Positions 19,178 through 27,219 of a stretch of 64,000 nucleotides of DNA are shown one piece after another. The notes beneath the pieces are model-generated. The model saw only the letters and a program-made list of their open reading frames with translations, did no database searches and was not told the DNA's origin. A program made the translations under genes and the position numbers. The first letter of the stretch is position 1. Every line of letters starts with the position of its first letter. Origin of the DNA: Opitutus terrae PB90-1 (lineage in GTDB: Bacteria; Verrucomicrobiota; Verrucomicrobiia; Opitutales; Opitutaceae); NCBI RefSeq assembly GCF_000019965.1, contig NC_010571.1, positions 4,411,001-4,475,000 of the forward strand. Reading direction: 5' to 3'.

Positions 19178-21937
19178 TCACCTCGCGGTGATCACCGTGA
19201 CCGCTTCCTCCAGCCCTTCGCCGGAGGCCGTAATTGTGATCTTCCCCGCCTGGCCGCGCTGCCCGCGGACGATCACCAGGCACTGTCCGCTGAACGCTTT
19301 TCGCTCCGGCGCCTGGAACGACTCGAAGCTCGTCGGATCCCCGTTGTCGGTCGCGACAATCTCGCCCGGCCCTGCGATCTGGAACCGAATCCGATGGTCC
19401 GCCCGCGGCGCCAACACGCCCGCCGCGTCCACCACCCGCACCGTGACGAACGACAGATCCCGGCCATCCGCCCGGATCTCCGCGCGGTCCGGCTCCGCCG
19501 TCAACGCGGCCGCCGGCTGCGCCGTCACCACGCGGTCCGTCGCCCACTTCTTCCCGTCCTTGTAGGCAACGACTTCGAGCGTGCCCGGCGCGTAGACCAC
19601 GTCGTCCCAGCGCAACCGGTATTCATACGCGCCCTTGCGCTTCCGACCGAGCGATTGCCCGTTCAGGAAAAGCTCGGCCTCGTCGCCCGAGGTGAACACG
19701 TGCACCGGCGTCACCTGACCCACGCGTTCCGGCCAGGTCCAATGCGGCAGCAGGTGCGCCATCGGCAGGTCGGGCCGCCAGCGCGACTGGTACAGATAGA
19801 ACCGGTCTTTCTTGAACCCCGCCAGGTCGATGATCCCGCAATACGCGCTCCGCGAGGTGTAATAGGGCGTGGGTTCCCCCAGATGATCCCACCCGGTCCA
19901 CACGAACTCGCCCGCCACGTAAGGATGACGATCCAGCGAACCGAAGACCTTGTCCGCCGAGGAGCCGAAATCCACCGCGTGCAGCTCGTACCCGCTCACC
20001 TGGTGAATCGTGGAGTCGCCGCCACGTCCGTCGCGCACCACGTCGCTGATCTTCGGCGTCACCGGGAAAAGGTAAACGCCGCGACTGCTGAACGCCGACG
20101 CGCTCTCGCTCGTCAGGATCACCTTCTGCGGGAACTGCGCGTGAAACGCCGGATACTGCGGCGTCTTCCGAATTCGCTCCGTGCCTTCGAACTCCGGCGT
20201 GTCGCGAATTCCCTCCCCCTGATAGTTCAAGCTGATCACATCCAGCGCCGCCGGCAGGGGCATGTCGGGGCTGGCGTAGTTCATCGCGCTGGTCGCCGGC
20301 CGCGTGGGATCCTCCTCGTGTACGATGGCGACGAGCCGCTTCGCCACCGCCGCTCCGGCCTCGCCCGTGTATTGCTCGCCGACTTCGTTGCCGACGCTCC
20401 ACACGATCACCGACGGATGATTGCGATCGCGCCGGATCAGCGCGCGCAAATCCTGCTCGTGCCAGTCCGGGAAAATCAGATGGTGATCGAGCGGCGTCTT
20501 CTTGCGCTCCCAGACATCGAACGACTCGTCGATCACGAGAAAACCCATCCGATCGGTCAGCTCCAGCAACTCGGGCGCCGGTGGATTGTGGCTCATCCGG
20601 ACGGCGTTGCAGCCCATCTCACGCAGCATCTCCAGCTGCCGTTCCGCCGCGCGTTCGTTGTAGGCCGCGCCCAACGCGCCAAGGTCGTGGTGCTGGTTCA
20701 CGCCTTGGAGCTTGATCCGCTCGCCATTGACAAAAATTCCCGCCGCCGGATCGAACCGCAGCGTCCGAATGCCGAACGGCGTCTCGTAGACATCCACCGG
20801 CTGGCCGGCGCGGGTCACGGTCGTCACCGCCACGTAGCGATGCGGCTGCTGGGTCGGCGGCGGCCCCCACAACTTCGGATTCGCGAGCGCGACCGAACTC
20901 CGCACGGTCGCGGCCGCGCCCGCCGCCACTTGGGTTTCAATGGCCTCCGTCCGCGCGACCACCTCCGCCGTTTTCCGGCCCTGCAAATCCAGCGCGAAGA
21001 TCTCCGAGCTCACGCTGATCGGCGCAGGCTCCCGGCCGTCGTTGTCGACGGTGACCGCGAGCTCGATCGTCGCCGAACGCGACGTCACGTCACGCGTCGT
21101 TACCGCGGTGCCCCACTGGCCGACGTGCACCGGCTGCGTCTTCGTCAGCCACACGTTGCGATAAATCCCGCCGCCCGGATACCAGCGCGACGAGGCGGGC
21201 GGATTGTCGAGCCGGATCGCGAGTTGGTTTCTGCCGCCAAAAGCGAGGTAAGGCGTCAGGTTCACCTGCCACGACGAGTAGCCATACGGCCAGCCGCCCA
21301 CGAGGTGACCATTCAACCAGACCGTCGCGTACGACATGGCGCCATCCACCTCGAGGACGATCGATTTGCCGGCGTCCTCCGCGGGAAGATCGAACGCCTT
21401 CCGATACCAGCCGATGCCCCAGCTGGGCAGCCTGCCCATGCCGCCGAAATCGCCGGTGGTGAGAAACGGCCCTTCGATCGCCCAGTCATGCGGCAGGTTC
21501 ACGCGCCGCCAGGCTTGATCGTCGAAATCCGCCCGCACATACGCCACGTCGCTGCCCGGGTCGCCCGCCGGCCGGGTGTATCGAGGCGCCGGATCCTTGA
21601 TGAACGCATTCCCGGTCGGCAGGATCCACGGCTTCAGCACCACGCGCGAGGCGGCGGCGAGCTTCTCGGCTTCCGTCGGCTCGGCATCCGCCGCCCGGCC
21701 GTCCTGGTTCGTCGTCACCACGGGACGAACATCGTAGTCGAGACTGACGGTGTTGCCCGGCGGATCGTCTTTTTGAAATCGCCAGTCGTCGTTCAGGGGC
21801 AGCCGTTCACGCAGTTGGGCGGACGACCGCTCGCCATGGGCGGCAAACGGCTGCTCCGCCGGGAGCGACTGCGCCGTGAAGAATCCAAGCAGCCCGACGA
21901 AAGCGAATGTGAATCCGGTTTTGAGGGAAGAAGTCAT
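19178..21937 (-). CDS. Secreted glycoside hydrolase family 2 (beta-galactosidase-like)
   Basis: 919 residues from the ATG at 21937. The frame is open to 22282, but that extension translates dispersed repeats (LNSQLST), so the start with the signal peptide (MTSSLKTGFTFAFVGLLGFF) is preferred. Domains: sugar-binding jelly roll (about 120-265), Ig-like (270-390), TIM barrel (395-690) and C-terminal Ig-like domains. The acid/base is Glu about 518 in SVGNEVGEQ and the nucleophile Glu about 611 in VILTSESAS. GH2 enzymes cleave beta-linked galactose, glucuronic acid or mannose; the exact substrate cannot be read off. It is probably periplasmic and works with the TonB receptor. Confidence 0.93.
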   Translation of the reverse strand: MTSSLKTGFTFAFVGLLGFFTAQSLPAEQPFAAHGERSSAQLRERLPLNDDWRFQKDDPPGNTVSLDYDVRPVVTTNQDGRAADAEPTEAEKLAAASRVVLKPWILPTGNAFIKDPAPRYTRPAGDPGSDVAYVRADFDDQAWRRVNLPHDWAIEGPFLTTGDFGGMGRLPSWGIGWYRKAFDLPAEDAGKSIVLEVDGAMSYATVWLNGHLVGGWPYGYSSWQVNLTPYLAFGGRNQLAIRLDNPPASSRWYPGGGIYRNVWLTKTQPVHVGQWGTAVTTRDVTSRSATIELAVTVDNDGREPAPISVSSEIFALDLQGRKTAEVVARTEAIETQVAAGAAATVRSSVALANPKLWGPPPTQQPHRYVAVTTVTRAGQPVDVYETPFGIRTLRFDPAAGIFVNGERIKLQGVNQHHDLGALGAAYNERAAERQLEMLREMGCNAVRMSHNPPAPELLELTDRMGFLVIDESFDVWERKKTPLDHHLIFPDWHEQDLRALIRRDRNHPSVIVWSVGNEVGEQYTGEAGAAVAKRLVAIVHEEDPTRPATSAMNYASPDMPLPAALDVISLNYQGEGIRDTPEFEGTERIRKTPQYPAFHAQFPQKVILTSESASAFSSRGVYLFPVTPKISDVVRDGRGGDSTIHQVSGYELHAVDFGSSADKVFGSLDRHPYVAGEFVWTGWDHLGEPTPYYTSRSAYCGIIDLAGFKKDRFYLYQSRWRPDLPMAHLLPHWTWPERVGQVTPVHVFTSGDEAELFLNGQSLGRKRKGAYEYRLRWDDVVYAPGTLEVVAYKDGKKWATDRVVTAQPAAALTAEPDRAEIRADGRDLSFVTVRVVDAAGVLAPRADHRIRFQIAGPGEIVATDNGDPTSFESFQAPERKAFSGQCLVIVRGQRGQAGKITITASGEGLEEAVTVITAR

Positions 21938-21980
21938 GATGGGCGGACGGTAGGCGGTGGACGGTGGACAGTCGACGGTC

Positions 21981-22004
21981 CCTCCTTCGCCAAGCCTACG
22001 GAGG
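21981..22004. repeat. R3 hairpin repeat, host copy
   Basis: CCTCCTTCGCC, AA, GCCTACGGAGG. The same CCTCCGTAG/CGAAGGAGG hairpin occurs twice inside the prophage (44886-44919 and 45120-45150). Confidence 0.7.
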
Positions 22005-22029
22005 ACAGGGGACGGGGGACGGTGCTGCG

Positions 22030-22066
22030 TTGAGAGTTGAGAGTTGAGAGCTGAGGGTTGAGAGTC
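22030..22066. repeat. R1 dispersed repeat, host copy
   Basis: Tandem-like GAGAGTTGAGAGTTGAGAGC units, read on the other strand as CTCAACTCTCAACTCTC. The same degenerate repeat is found in many gaps of the neighbouring prophage and at 62886-62919. Confidence 0.8.
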
Positions 22067-22160
22067 GATCCGCGGCGATTCGCGTGATGGCAAGCTGTCG
22101 CTTCGCTCGGTAACGCGGGCGGCTCGTGGTTTGAGGTCCGTATGTTCCGTGGGCAGCTCT

Positions 22161-22230
22161 CGGTTTGTCCTCGGTTTGCCTCCTGTAAAACCAGATCGGA
22201 CTTGTTTGAACAGGAGTCGATCCGAGGTCG
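22161..22230. repeat. R4 dispersed repeat left of the prophage
   Basis: CGGTTTGTCCTCGGTTTGCC...TCCTGT, then CTTGTTTGAACAGGAGTCG and ATCCGAGG. TCCTGT and ACAGGA can pair. The same element occurs in the same orientation to the right of the prophage at 62465-62490 (partial) and 62694-62758. Confidence 0.8.
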
Positions 22231-22252
22231 ATCCGAGTTCAAGCCAGCAATC

Positions 22253-22315
22253 CTTGAACCACAGATGAACACGAATGCACACAGATCCGATCCGTGTAAC
22301 CCGTGGTTGGTCGGA
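22253..22315. repeat. R5 dispersed repeat left of the prophage
   Basis: TTGAACCACAGATGAACACG...CACAGATCCGATCCGTGTAACCCGTGG. A fuller copy lies right of the prophage at 62604-62672. The prophage end begins about 15 bp after this copy. Confidence 0.8.
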
Positions 22316-22328
22316 GGGCGCATCCTTA

Positions 22329-22482
22329 GCGTTAGGGTTGGGACGGCTGAAAACCGCTGAGCAGGGCTGAAATACCCTGATTTTCAGAGCGGGCGCCGGG
22401 TCGACTGAGGTCGTGGGCGCGGCCGGGCGCGGTTTGGGACGAACGGCGGCGCGCAGGCCGGTGTTCGCAAAGCTTTGGGACG
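22329..22482 (+). promoter_or_regulatory. Left prophage end: terminal repeat and three transposase-type sites
   Basis: Three copies of T(T)TGGGACG, all pointing inward: within 22338-22346, at 22433-22441 and at 22474-22482. The third is part of CAAAGCTTTGGGACG, present identically (inverted) at the right end, 62402-62416. Number and spacing resemble the end-type MuA binding sites of phage Mu. Confidence 0.75.
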
Positions 22483-22549
22483 GTTTTCGAGGCTTCCGTG
22501 AGGCCGATTAAGGCGGGCTTAATGGCCGGGTAAACGGGGCTCGAGAGGG

Positions 22550-23011
22550 TCACGGGACCAGCGTCGGCGCGGCGGCGGGCGTTGTCGAGTCCTGGCGCGC
22601 GCCGCGGAAACGGCGATGGTAGGCTTGGCGGTATAGCACCGCGCGTTTGATCATGTCGCGCCCCTGGCTCTCGAACGCCTCGATGCAGTGGTCGATCTCT
22701 TCAACCGTGCAATGCTGCCAGAGCTTGTATCCTGGTGAGCCTGGGAAACTCACCACGGCCGGCGCGGCCGCACTCGCGATCTTGCGCACCCAGCGCACCG
22801 CCTGGTCGAGAGACTCATCGGCGAGCATACCCATGCGCTCGGCGATCTCCTCGGCGTACAGCCAGCCGGGCGGCCGCTTCCGCCTACCGGGCTCCGTCAC
22901 CGTCGGCTCTTTAGCTGCACGATCGAGCACGGCGACGAGCTGCTCGATCTCGTCCGGCGTGACGGCCGGCGCGGGCAACTTCAGACCGAGTTCTGCGGTG
23001 CCGTCGATCAT
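22550..23011 (-). CDS. Last early gene, unknown function
   Basis: 153 residues from the ATG at 23011, which overlaps the preceding stop codon (ATGA). A central helix-rich segment (WLYAEEIAERMGMLADESL) could be a helix-turn-helix, followed by KLWQHCTVEEIDHCIEAFE. The C-terminal 15 residues are low complexity. It is the most distal gene of the early operon, about 200 bp from the prophage end. Position and possible HTH suggest a regulator or accessory factor; nothing more can be said. Confidence 0.6.
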   Translation of the reverse strand: MIDGTAELGLKLPAPAVTPDEIEQLVAVLDRAAKEPTVTEPGRRKRPPGWLYAEEIAERMGMLADESLDQAVRWVRKIASAAAPAVVSFPGSPGYKLWQHCTVEEIDHCIEAFESQGRDMIKRAVLYRQAYHRRFRGARQDSTTPAAAPTLVP

Positions 23012-23298
23012 TTGCCGCTGGTCGTTTGAGTCACTTTCCAGGCGCGGAACGCTTGGACACGTTCGGCGCGTTTCTTCTGCTTCCACTGCTGCAGGGTCAT
23101 GCCGAAGTGAGACTCCGCGCAGGGAACGCAGAACCAGGCTCCGCAGTAGAGGCAGCGGTAAGCCAGCTCGAGCGCGCGGATCTGGCCGCATTCGCACGTG
23201 ATGGTCCGTCGCTCGACAGCGTCCGACCATTGGCGCCGGAGGTGATCCTTCTGCACGGGATCCGAGGCCATGTCGATATACTGGACCATCGCGGGCAT
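23008..23298 (-). CDS. Small cysteine-rich (zinc-binding) early protein
   Basis: 96 residues. Two CxxC-type pairs, CECGQIRALELAYRCLYC, followed by WFCVPC and a His shortly after, form a likely double zinc site; the C-terminus is basic. The start ATG shares one base with the previous stop (TGATG). Small zinc-ribbon proteins in phage early regions often bind host transcription or replication factors, but this is only an analogy. Confidence 0.65.
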   Translation of the reverse strand: MPAMVQYIDMASDPVQKDHLRRQWSDAVERRTITCECGQIRALELAYRCLYCGAWFCVPCAESHFGMTLQQWKQKKRAERVQAFRAWKVTQTTSGK

Positions 23299-23924
23299 CA
23301 GAATGGGTGCCCGGCGGGCGGCACGTAGGCGGGCTCGGCGTCCTGGTAGATTTCGTCGGCGGGCTCGGGCGCAGCTGGCGGCGGGAGGATGATGATCGCG
23401 CCGAGGGGTGGCACGCTGCGGGCCTGCTCGGCCATCGTGCGCGGCGCCTGCGCCCGCTTCTCGCGGTTGAGTTTATCCCTGTGCCGCTGGGCCATCGTGA
23501 TGTGGCGCTTCCTGGTCTCTTCCGGGTCGATCGAGTCGAGCGGCTCGCCGGCGGCCGTCTTGCGCTTCGCGAAGCGATCGCGCTGCAGCTTGCGGCTGCC
23601 CGCCGCGCCGTAGGTTTCGCGCTCGTGGAAGTCGGCATTGCGAGCGCGGTTGAAGCTGCGGTAGTCGCGCTTGCACTCATCCCACGCAGCCGACGCGTCG
23701 AGCGAGTCCTGGCGCGCGAGAAAGCGCAGGTAGGTGAACAGCGCCGTGGTCTCATCAGCGCCAAACCGAGGGCTGCTCGTCGTGACCTGCGGGCCGCGCA
23801 CCTGGCGCATACACTCGAGCACGACCGCACGTCGCACGTCGTCGTCGCGGCGATCCCAGCGCTGGGCGCGGCAGGCGGCCGGCCAGAGGTCGCGGAAATA
23901 GGTGACTCGTGCGCGCGGGTGCAT
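23298..23924 (-). CDS. Early protein of unknown function, basic
   Basis: 208 residues from the ATG at 23924, just after the preceding stop. The N-terminal 100 residues look globular and helical (ARVTYFRDLWPAACRAQRWD, then TALFTYLRFLARQD). The middle is highly charged (RKLQRDRFAKRKTAAGEPLD) and the C-terminus Pro-rich. Charge suggests nucleic-acid binding. No family is recognised. Confidence 0.6.
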   Translation of the reverse strand: MHPRARVTYFRDLWPAACRAQRWDRRDDDVRRAVVLECMRQVRGPQVTTSSPRFGADETTALFTYLRFLARQDSLDASAAWDECKRDYRSFNRARNADFHERETYGAAGSRKLQRDRFAKRKTAAGEPLDSIDPEETRKRHITMAQRHRDKLNREKRAQAPRTMAEQARSVPPLGAIIILPPPAAPEPADEIYQDAEPAYVPPAGHPF

Positions 23925-23925
23925 G

Positions 23926-24207
23926 TCAAACGGGGTCTGGCTGCCAGCGGCCGGTGAGTTCGTCGCGTCGCGGCCGCCGCGCCCGCCGATGCGCGGTAAA
24001 CGGGAGTCCTTCGGGGATCCGGATGATCCGGTACATCCGCTCACCGTCCTGGTGGAAGGCGACCGCCATGATGCGCCGGCCCATCCGCCGAGCGGCATTG
24101 TGCATGGAAACGACGTGTTCCGGTCGCACGGTGCGGCCTTCGCCGAGCTCCATCGCTGCGACGATTGTCTTGGCCGAACCGTAGGGCATGCGAGGCGTAT
24201 GCGTCAT
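23926..24207 (-). CDS. Small early protein, unknown
   Basis: 93 residues, basic C-terminal half (FTAHRRARRPRRDELTGR). ATG overlaps the stop of the HNH gene (ATGA), so expression is coupled to it. No known domain is recognised. Confidence 0.55.
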   Translation of the reverse strand: MTHTPRMPYGSAKTIVAAMELGEGRTVRPEHVVSMHNAARRMGRRIMAVAFHQDGERMYRIIRIPEGLPFTAHRRARRPRRDELTGRWQPDPV

Positions 24208-24833
24208 GGCTTGGCGCGATCCTTCGCGGCTGTGTGCCGCGCGTGGTGGAATAGCGTGACGTCGCGGATCGGCATGCAGGCGAGGTTCTCGATCCGGAAG
24301 TCACGTTTATCCGCGTTCTTGAAGGTGACCTGATGGCCCGCGGGCACCGGACCGTTTGCACGCTCCCATATCACGTAATGGAGCTGCCGACGATCGCCCG
24401 AGGTGGCGCGATAGTAGCCATCTTTACCGGGTGTGAACTCGCGACCGGCGAAGCGGATCTTTCTTTGAAAGCGGCGCTCGTAGAGCGGCAGCCCGTGCGC
24501 CTGGAAGATCTGATACATCGACTGGCGCGTGCGAGCGTGGAGGCGGCCGGTTTTCGAGAGCGACCGCAGCCGCTTGTAGTCGGCATACATGAGCTCGACC
24601 GCATACCTTGGCAGCCCGGTGCGGCCGCACGACTTCGGCCGGACCTGGCGAACCATCGCGCGACGAGCTTCCTCTGGCGTCAGCGGCCTGCTGGCCTCGA
24701 GCAGCGCACGCACGCGATCTGGCGCGAGCCCTATCTTTGTGCGGGCTTGCACGGCAACAGCGTCGCGCGCATCGCCCGCTGCACGCTCGAAGTACCGCAC
24801 GGCACTGCTGGCCATCTCTGCCGAGGTGATCAC
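24204..24833 (-). CDS. HNH endonuclease-like early protein
   Basis: 209 residues from a GTG at 24833 that overlaps the stop of the upstream gene (GTGA). The C-terminal 70 residues have the HNH_3-type pattern: YVIWERANGPVPAGHQVTFK, then DFRIENLACM with the conserved Asn. The N-terminal 80 residues are helical with a possible HTH. HNH nucleases in phage early regions can be homing-type, or serve packaging or host DNA attack; it is far from the terminase, so packaging is unlikely. Confidence 0.75.
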   Translation of the reverse strand: MITSAEMASSAVRYFERAAGDARDAVAVQARTKIGLAPDRVRALLEASRPLTPEEARRAMVRQVRPKSCGRTGLPRYAVELMYADYKRLRSLSKTGRLHARTRQSMYQIFQAHGLPLYERRFQRKIRFAGREFTPGKDGYYRATSGDRRQLHYVIWERANGPVPAGHQVTFKNADKRDFRIENLACMPIRDVTLFHHARHTAAKDRAKP

Positions 24834-25135
24834 GCGACCTCCTTCTTGGCGTAGCGCTCCGGGTGCACGCGGCGGCAATTGAGCCGTGCCCACACGCGGA
24901 GCATCGCATTACAGTGGCCGAGCAGCTCCGCTTTGCCGGGGATGCTGTTGCCGCGCTTGTGACCGAGATCCCACGCGACACGCGATCGATACTTCGCCCG
25001 CCTCTCATCATCCGAACCCATCGGCGCACAGGCGGAGCAAAGATCCTGCTCGACCCAAAAGCAGCGCTCGCCCGTCAGCACCATGCACCAGGTGCAGTCG
25101 TCGTCGGTGCAGCCGCAAATCCGGCACGCGCTCAT
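24830..25135 (-). CDS. Cysteine-rich zinc-finger early protein
   Basis: 101 residues from the ATG at 25135. The N-terminus holds at least six cysteines in CxxCxC and CxxC spacing (CRICGCTDDDCTWC, then CFW and CSAC), a likely zinc-binding module with two sites, followed by a helical segment (GHCNAMLRVWARLNCRR). Start and stop overlap both neighbours by 4 bp. Function unknown. Confidence 0.65.
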   Translation of the reverse strand: MSACRICGCTDDDCTWCMVLTGERCFWVEQDLCSACAPMGSDDERRAKYRSRVAWDLGHKRGNSIPGKAELLGHCNAMLRVWARLNCRRVHPERYAKKEVA

Positions 25136-25422
25136 GCGGCGAGCTCCCGGAATAGTTTTGAGTCCCGTCCGAAGCGGATGCGCGTGCGAACCTTCTTCAG
25201 CGCCTTTTGCTCGATGAGCAGGACGGCGTCGCGCGTGCAGCCACACCAGAGGGCAATTTCGTGGAGCGTGAAACTCGTGCCCGGCTTGGCTGCGAGTTGG
25301 AGTAGCTGCAGCCCGAGATCGATTCGGGCCGTCTTTGCCAGACCGTTCGTCACGACCGTCGTGTCGATGGCGTCATGACGATCACGCCGGCAGCGCTCGA
25401 CACTCTTGGGATCGTAGCTCAT
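25132..25422 (-). CDS. Small HTH protein resembling sigma-70 region 4
   Basis: 96 residues from the ATG at 25422 (ATGA overlap). Residues about 60-85 (TLHEIALWCGCTRDAVLLIE, then QKALKKVR) match the pattern of sigma region 4 helix-turn-helix, in which a helix ends in a K-A-L-K-K-L-R type sequence. It could be a middle/late gene activator (the role of Mor or C in Mu) or an anti-sigma mimic; both are inferences. Confidence 0.65.
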   Translation of the reverse strand: MSYDPKSVERCRRDRHDAIDTTVVTNGLAKTARIDLGLQLLQLAAKPGTSFTLHEIALWCGCTRDAVLLIEQKALKKVRTRIRFGRDSKLFRELAA

Positions 25423-25802
25423 GCGGCCATGCTCCGGTGGTATTCGAACTCCTGGCGCGCTCGGAGCGTGTCGCAAGCGTCGGCAAGTTCGTCCAGATGC
25501 CGCGCGATCAGCCGAACGACCGCGCGCTCGCGCTCGATCAGGTCGGCCTTGCCGACTCGACGCAGCAGTCGCTGGGCACAGTCGCGATACGTGCCGATCC
25601 GCCAGTAGTCACCTTCGAGCGCTTCGCTCGCGAGCTCGAGCAACTTGTCGAGGTCGGAGGTCCAGCAGGAGCCGACAGAGGCCGCGATCTTGATCTCTTC
25701 CTCGAGCATGGCCAATAGGTGATCCGCCGTAGTCTGGTAGTGCACCAGAAGCGGTACCACGTGCGGCGCGTCGAGGGGCAGGCGTAGCTGCGTCTCGCTC
25801 AC
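25419..25802 (-). CDS. Early protein, helical, unknown
   Basis: 127 residues, almost entirely predicted helix with many Leu/Ala/Arg (DKLLELASEALEGDYWRIG). No motif recognised. ATGA overlaps at both ends tie it into the early operon. Confidence 0.55.
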   Translation of the reverse strand: MSETQLRLPLDAPHVVPLLVHYQTTADHLLAMLEEEIKIAASVGSCWTSDLDKLLELASEALEGDYWRIGTYRDCAQRLLRRVGKADLIERERAVVRLIARHLDELADACDTLRARQEFEYHRSMAA

Positions 25803-26104
25803 AGCTGCCTCCCCAGTGGATGCACCTCAAACACCCCGCCGTGGAAGAGCGAGTGCAGCCGCTCCCACGTGTCGACGAGCGAGCCGCGCAACGCGTCGGC
25901 CGCGCGCGTGGTGCGGGCGATCGCGCGCTTCGCGTCGCGCGGCTTCAAAAACTGCACCACGGGCGCGCCGGGCAACAGCAGGCCGCCCTTGTGCGACCCG
26001 GTGACGTTGGCGAGCGTGCAGGGCTTGCCGCCCTGCGTTACGATGTAACCGACGAGGGTGATCGGCGCGGCCAGCGGATGCTCGTCCTGGTGCTTCGATT
26101 TCAT
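25799..26104 (-). CDS. Early protein, unknown
   Basis: 101 residues from the ATG at 26104 (ATGA overlap with the preceding stop). Mixed alpha/beta composition (ITLVGYIVTQGGKPCTLANV), then a helical half (RDAKRAIARTTRAADALRGS). No family is recognised. Confidence 0.55.
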   Translation of the reverse strand: MKSKHQDEHPLAAPITLVGYIVTQGGKPCTLANVTGSHKGGLLLPGAPVVQFLKPRDAKRAIARTTRAADALRGSLVDTWERLHSLFHGGVFEVHPLGRQL

Positions 26105-26271
26105 CGGAGGGCGAAGTGAGGTTGACGTTGCGCGTGGCGCTGGCGCCGGCGGGCGAAGCCCAGCCGGAGGAGATCGGTGATCCGCTGCTGCAGATACCAG
26201 TCGACCGCGGCGGGATCCCGCTGATCGCGCAGCGAGGCGCGATCGCGCTGGGAATGACGATGATTGCTCAT
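26101..26271 (-). CDS. Very small basic early protein
   Basis: 56 residues, strongly basic (MSNHRHSQRDRASLRDQRD), with one hydrophobic helix portion (VDWYLQQRITDLLRLGF). Just below usual gene-finding cut-offs but supported by the ATGA coupling to its downstream neighbour. An R1 repeat (26279-26300) separates it from gam. Confidence 0.45.
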   Translation of the reverse strand: MSNHRHSQRDRASLRDQRDPAAVDWYLQQRITDLLRLGFARRRQRHAQRQPHFALR

Positions 26272-26309
26272 GGGGTGCTGAGCTGGTTGAGAGTTGAGCG
26301 AAGCAGGCG

Positions 26310-26852
26310 TTAGTTCGCCGAGGTGACGATCTTGCCGGACTGCTCCTCGAGCTTGGGCTCGACGAAGAACGACTCGTCCTGGACAACGCGCATGCCGGCG
26401 CCGCGCAGCTCGGCATCGTCGAGTTCGCCGCGGCCGTAGGCCATCAGCACGCCTTCCTTGTCGACCTCGCGCTTGATGCGCACGAAGTGGTTTGCCGCAT
26501 CGAGCGCGCCGAGCACCTTGTCCCAGGTCCAGCCGGCGAGCGTCTTGAGCTTCGGCATGCCCGTGCGGAACCCGAGCGTCCCGTGGATGAAGTCGATCGA
26601 CTTCTTGCCGCCGAACTCCTCGGGCGAGGCTTCGGCCCACTGCTGCAGCAGCCCGCTCAGCGCCTCGATGCGCTTCGCGAGCTGGTCGATCGTGCCCTCG
26701 TGCTCCTGGCGGATTGAGGTGAGGCGCTGATCGAGCTTGGCCTTGGCGGCGTTGAGCGCGGCCGTGCTGGCGGCGATGTCGCCGAGGACGCGCTCCGCCT
26801 CGGCGCGCGTCGAGATTACCGGGCTGGTGAGTTTGATGCGATTGGAGGTCAT
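26310..26852 (-). CDS. gam: Gam-type host-nuclease inhibitor
   Basis: 180 residues, the typical length for Mu Gam. An N-terminal coiled coil (about 15-70) is followed by the family signature KKSIDFIHGTLGFRTGMPKLK, then an alpha/beta C-terminus. Mu Gam is a Ku-like protein that binds DNA ends and protects them from RecBCD-type exonucleases. In Mu it also lies in the early operon downstream of A and B. Both flanking gaps contain R1 repeats, unlike the tightly overlapped genes around it. Confidence 0.9.
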   Translation of the reverse strand: MTSNRIKLTSPVISTRAEAERVLGDIAASTAALNAAKAKLDQRLTSIRQEHEGTIDQLAKRIEALSGLLQQWAEASPEEFGGKKSIDFIHGTLGFRTGMPKLKTLAGWTWDKVLGALDAANHFVRIKREVDKEGVLMAYGRGELDDAELRGAGMRVVQDESFFVEPKLEEQSGKIVTSAN

Positions 26853-26900
26853 GGACGAATCAGTTGAGAGTTGAGAGCTGAGGGTTGAGCGCAGGGGTGG

Positions 26901-27200
26901 TCAGCGTGACTGCGGTTGCGCGGGCGGCGTGTAGCGCTCGAGCAGGTCGGCGGCGTTCAGCAGGCCGATCTTTTGGCCGTGCCAGTAGGCCAGCTCGTTG
27001 GGCGTGATGGCATACATCTCGGCCCACCAGTCGGTATTGTCTGCCCAGCTACGGAGCTGGATCACCAGGGCTTCGCGGTCGGCCGAACTGAGCGGTGGCA
27101 GCGGACGAGAGGAGGTCGGCGAGAACGTGGAGCCGAGCAGTCCCGCCGCGAAGGCGACGAGAGCGACGAGGACGAACACTAGGGTCTTGGGAGTTTTCAT
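26901..27200 (-). CDS. Small membrane-anchored early protein
   Basis: 99 residues from the ATG at 27200. N-terminal membrane helix or signal (TLVFVLVALVAFAAGLLG), then a helical soluble part with LRSWADNTDWWAEMYAITPN. Could be a superinfection-exclusion or membrane accessory factor. No family recognised. Confidence 0.55.
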   Translation of the reverse strand: MKTPKTLVFVLVALVAFAAGLLGSTFSPTSSRPLPPLSSADREALVIQLRSWADNTDWWAEMYAITPNELAYWHGQKIGLLNAADLLERYTPPAQPQSR

Positions 27201-27219
27201 GGGATATGGGTGCGCCGGA

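Noticed and set aside
19394-22033. 879-codon rightward frame over the GH2 gene
   Set aside because: Antisense shadow; GH2 catalytic motifs are in the leftward frame.
21938-22282. N-terminal extension of GH2 to an upstream start
   Set aside because: It translates dispersed repeats and hides a good signal peptide.
22321-22330. 5-bp target-site duplication at the prophage ends
   Set aside because: Only a GCGC tetranucleotide is shared by both flanks; no exact 5-mer could be aligned.
22483-22549. tRNA or site-specific attachment site at the left end
   Set aside because: No cloverleaf or direct repeat is present; the element carries a DDE transposase, so no att core is expected.
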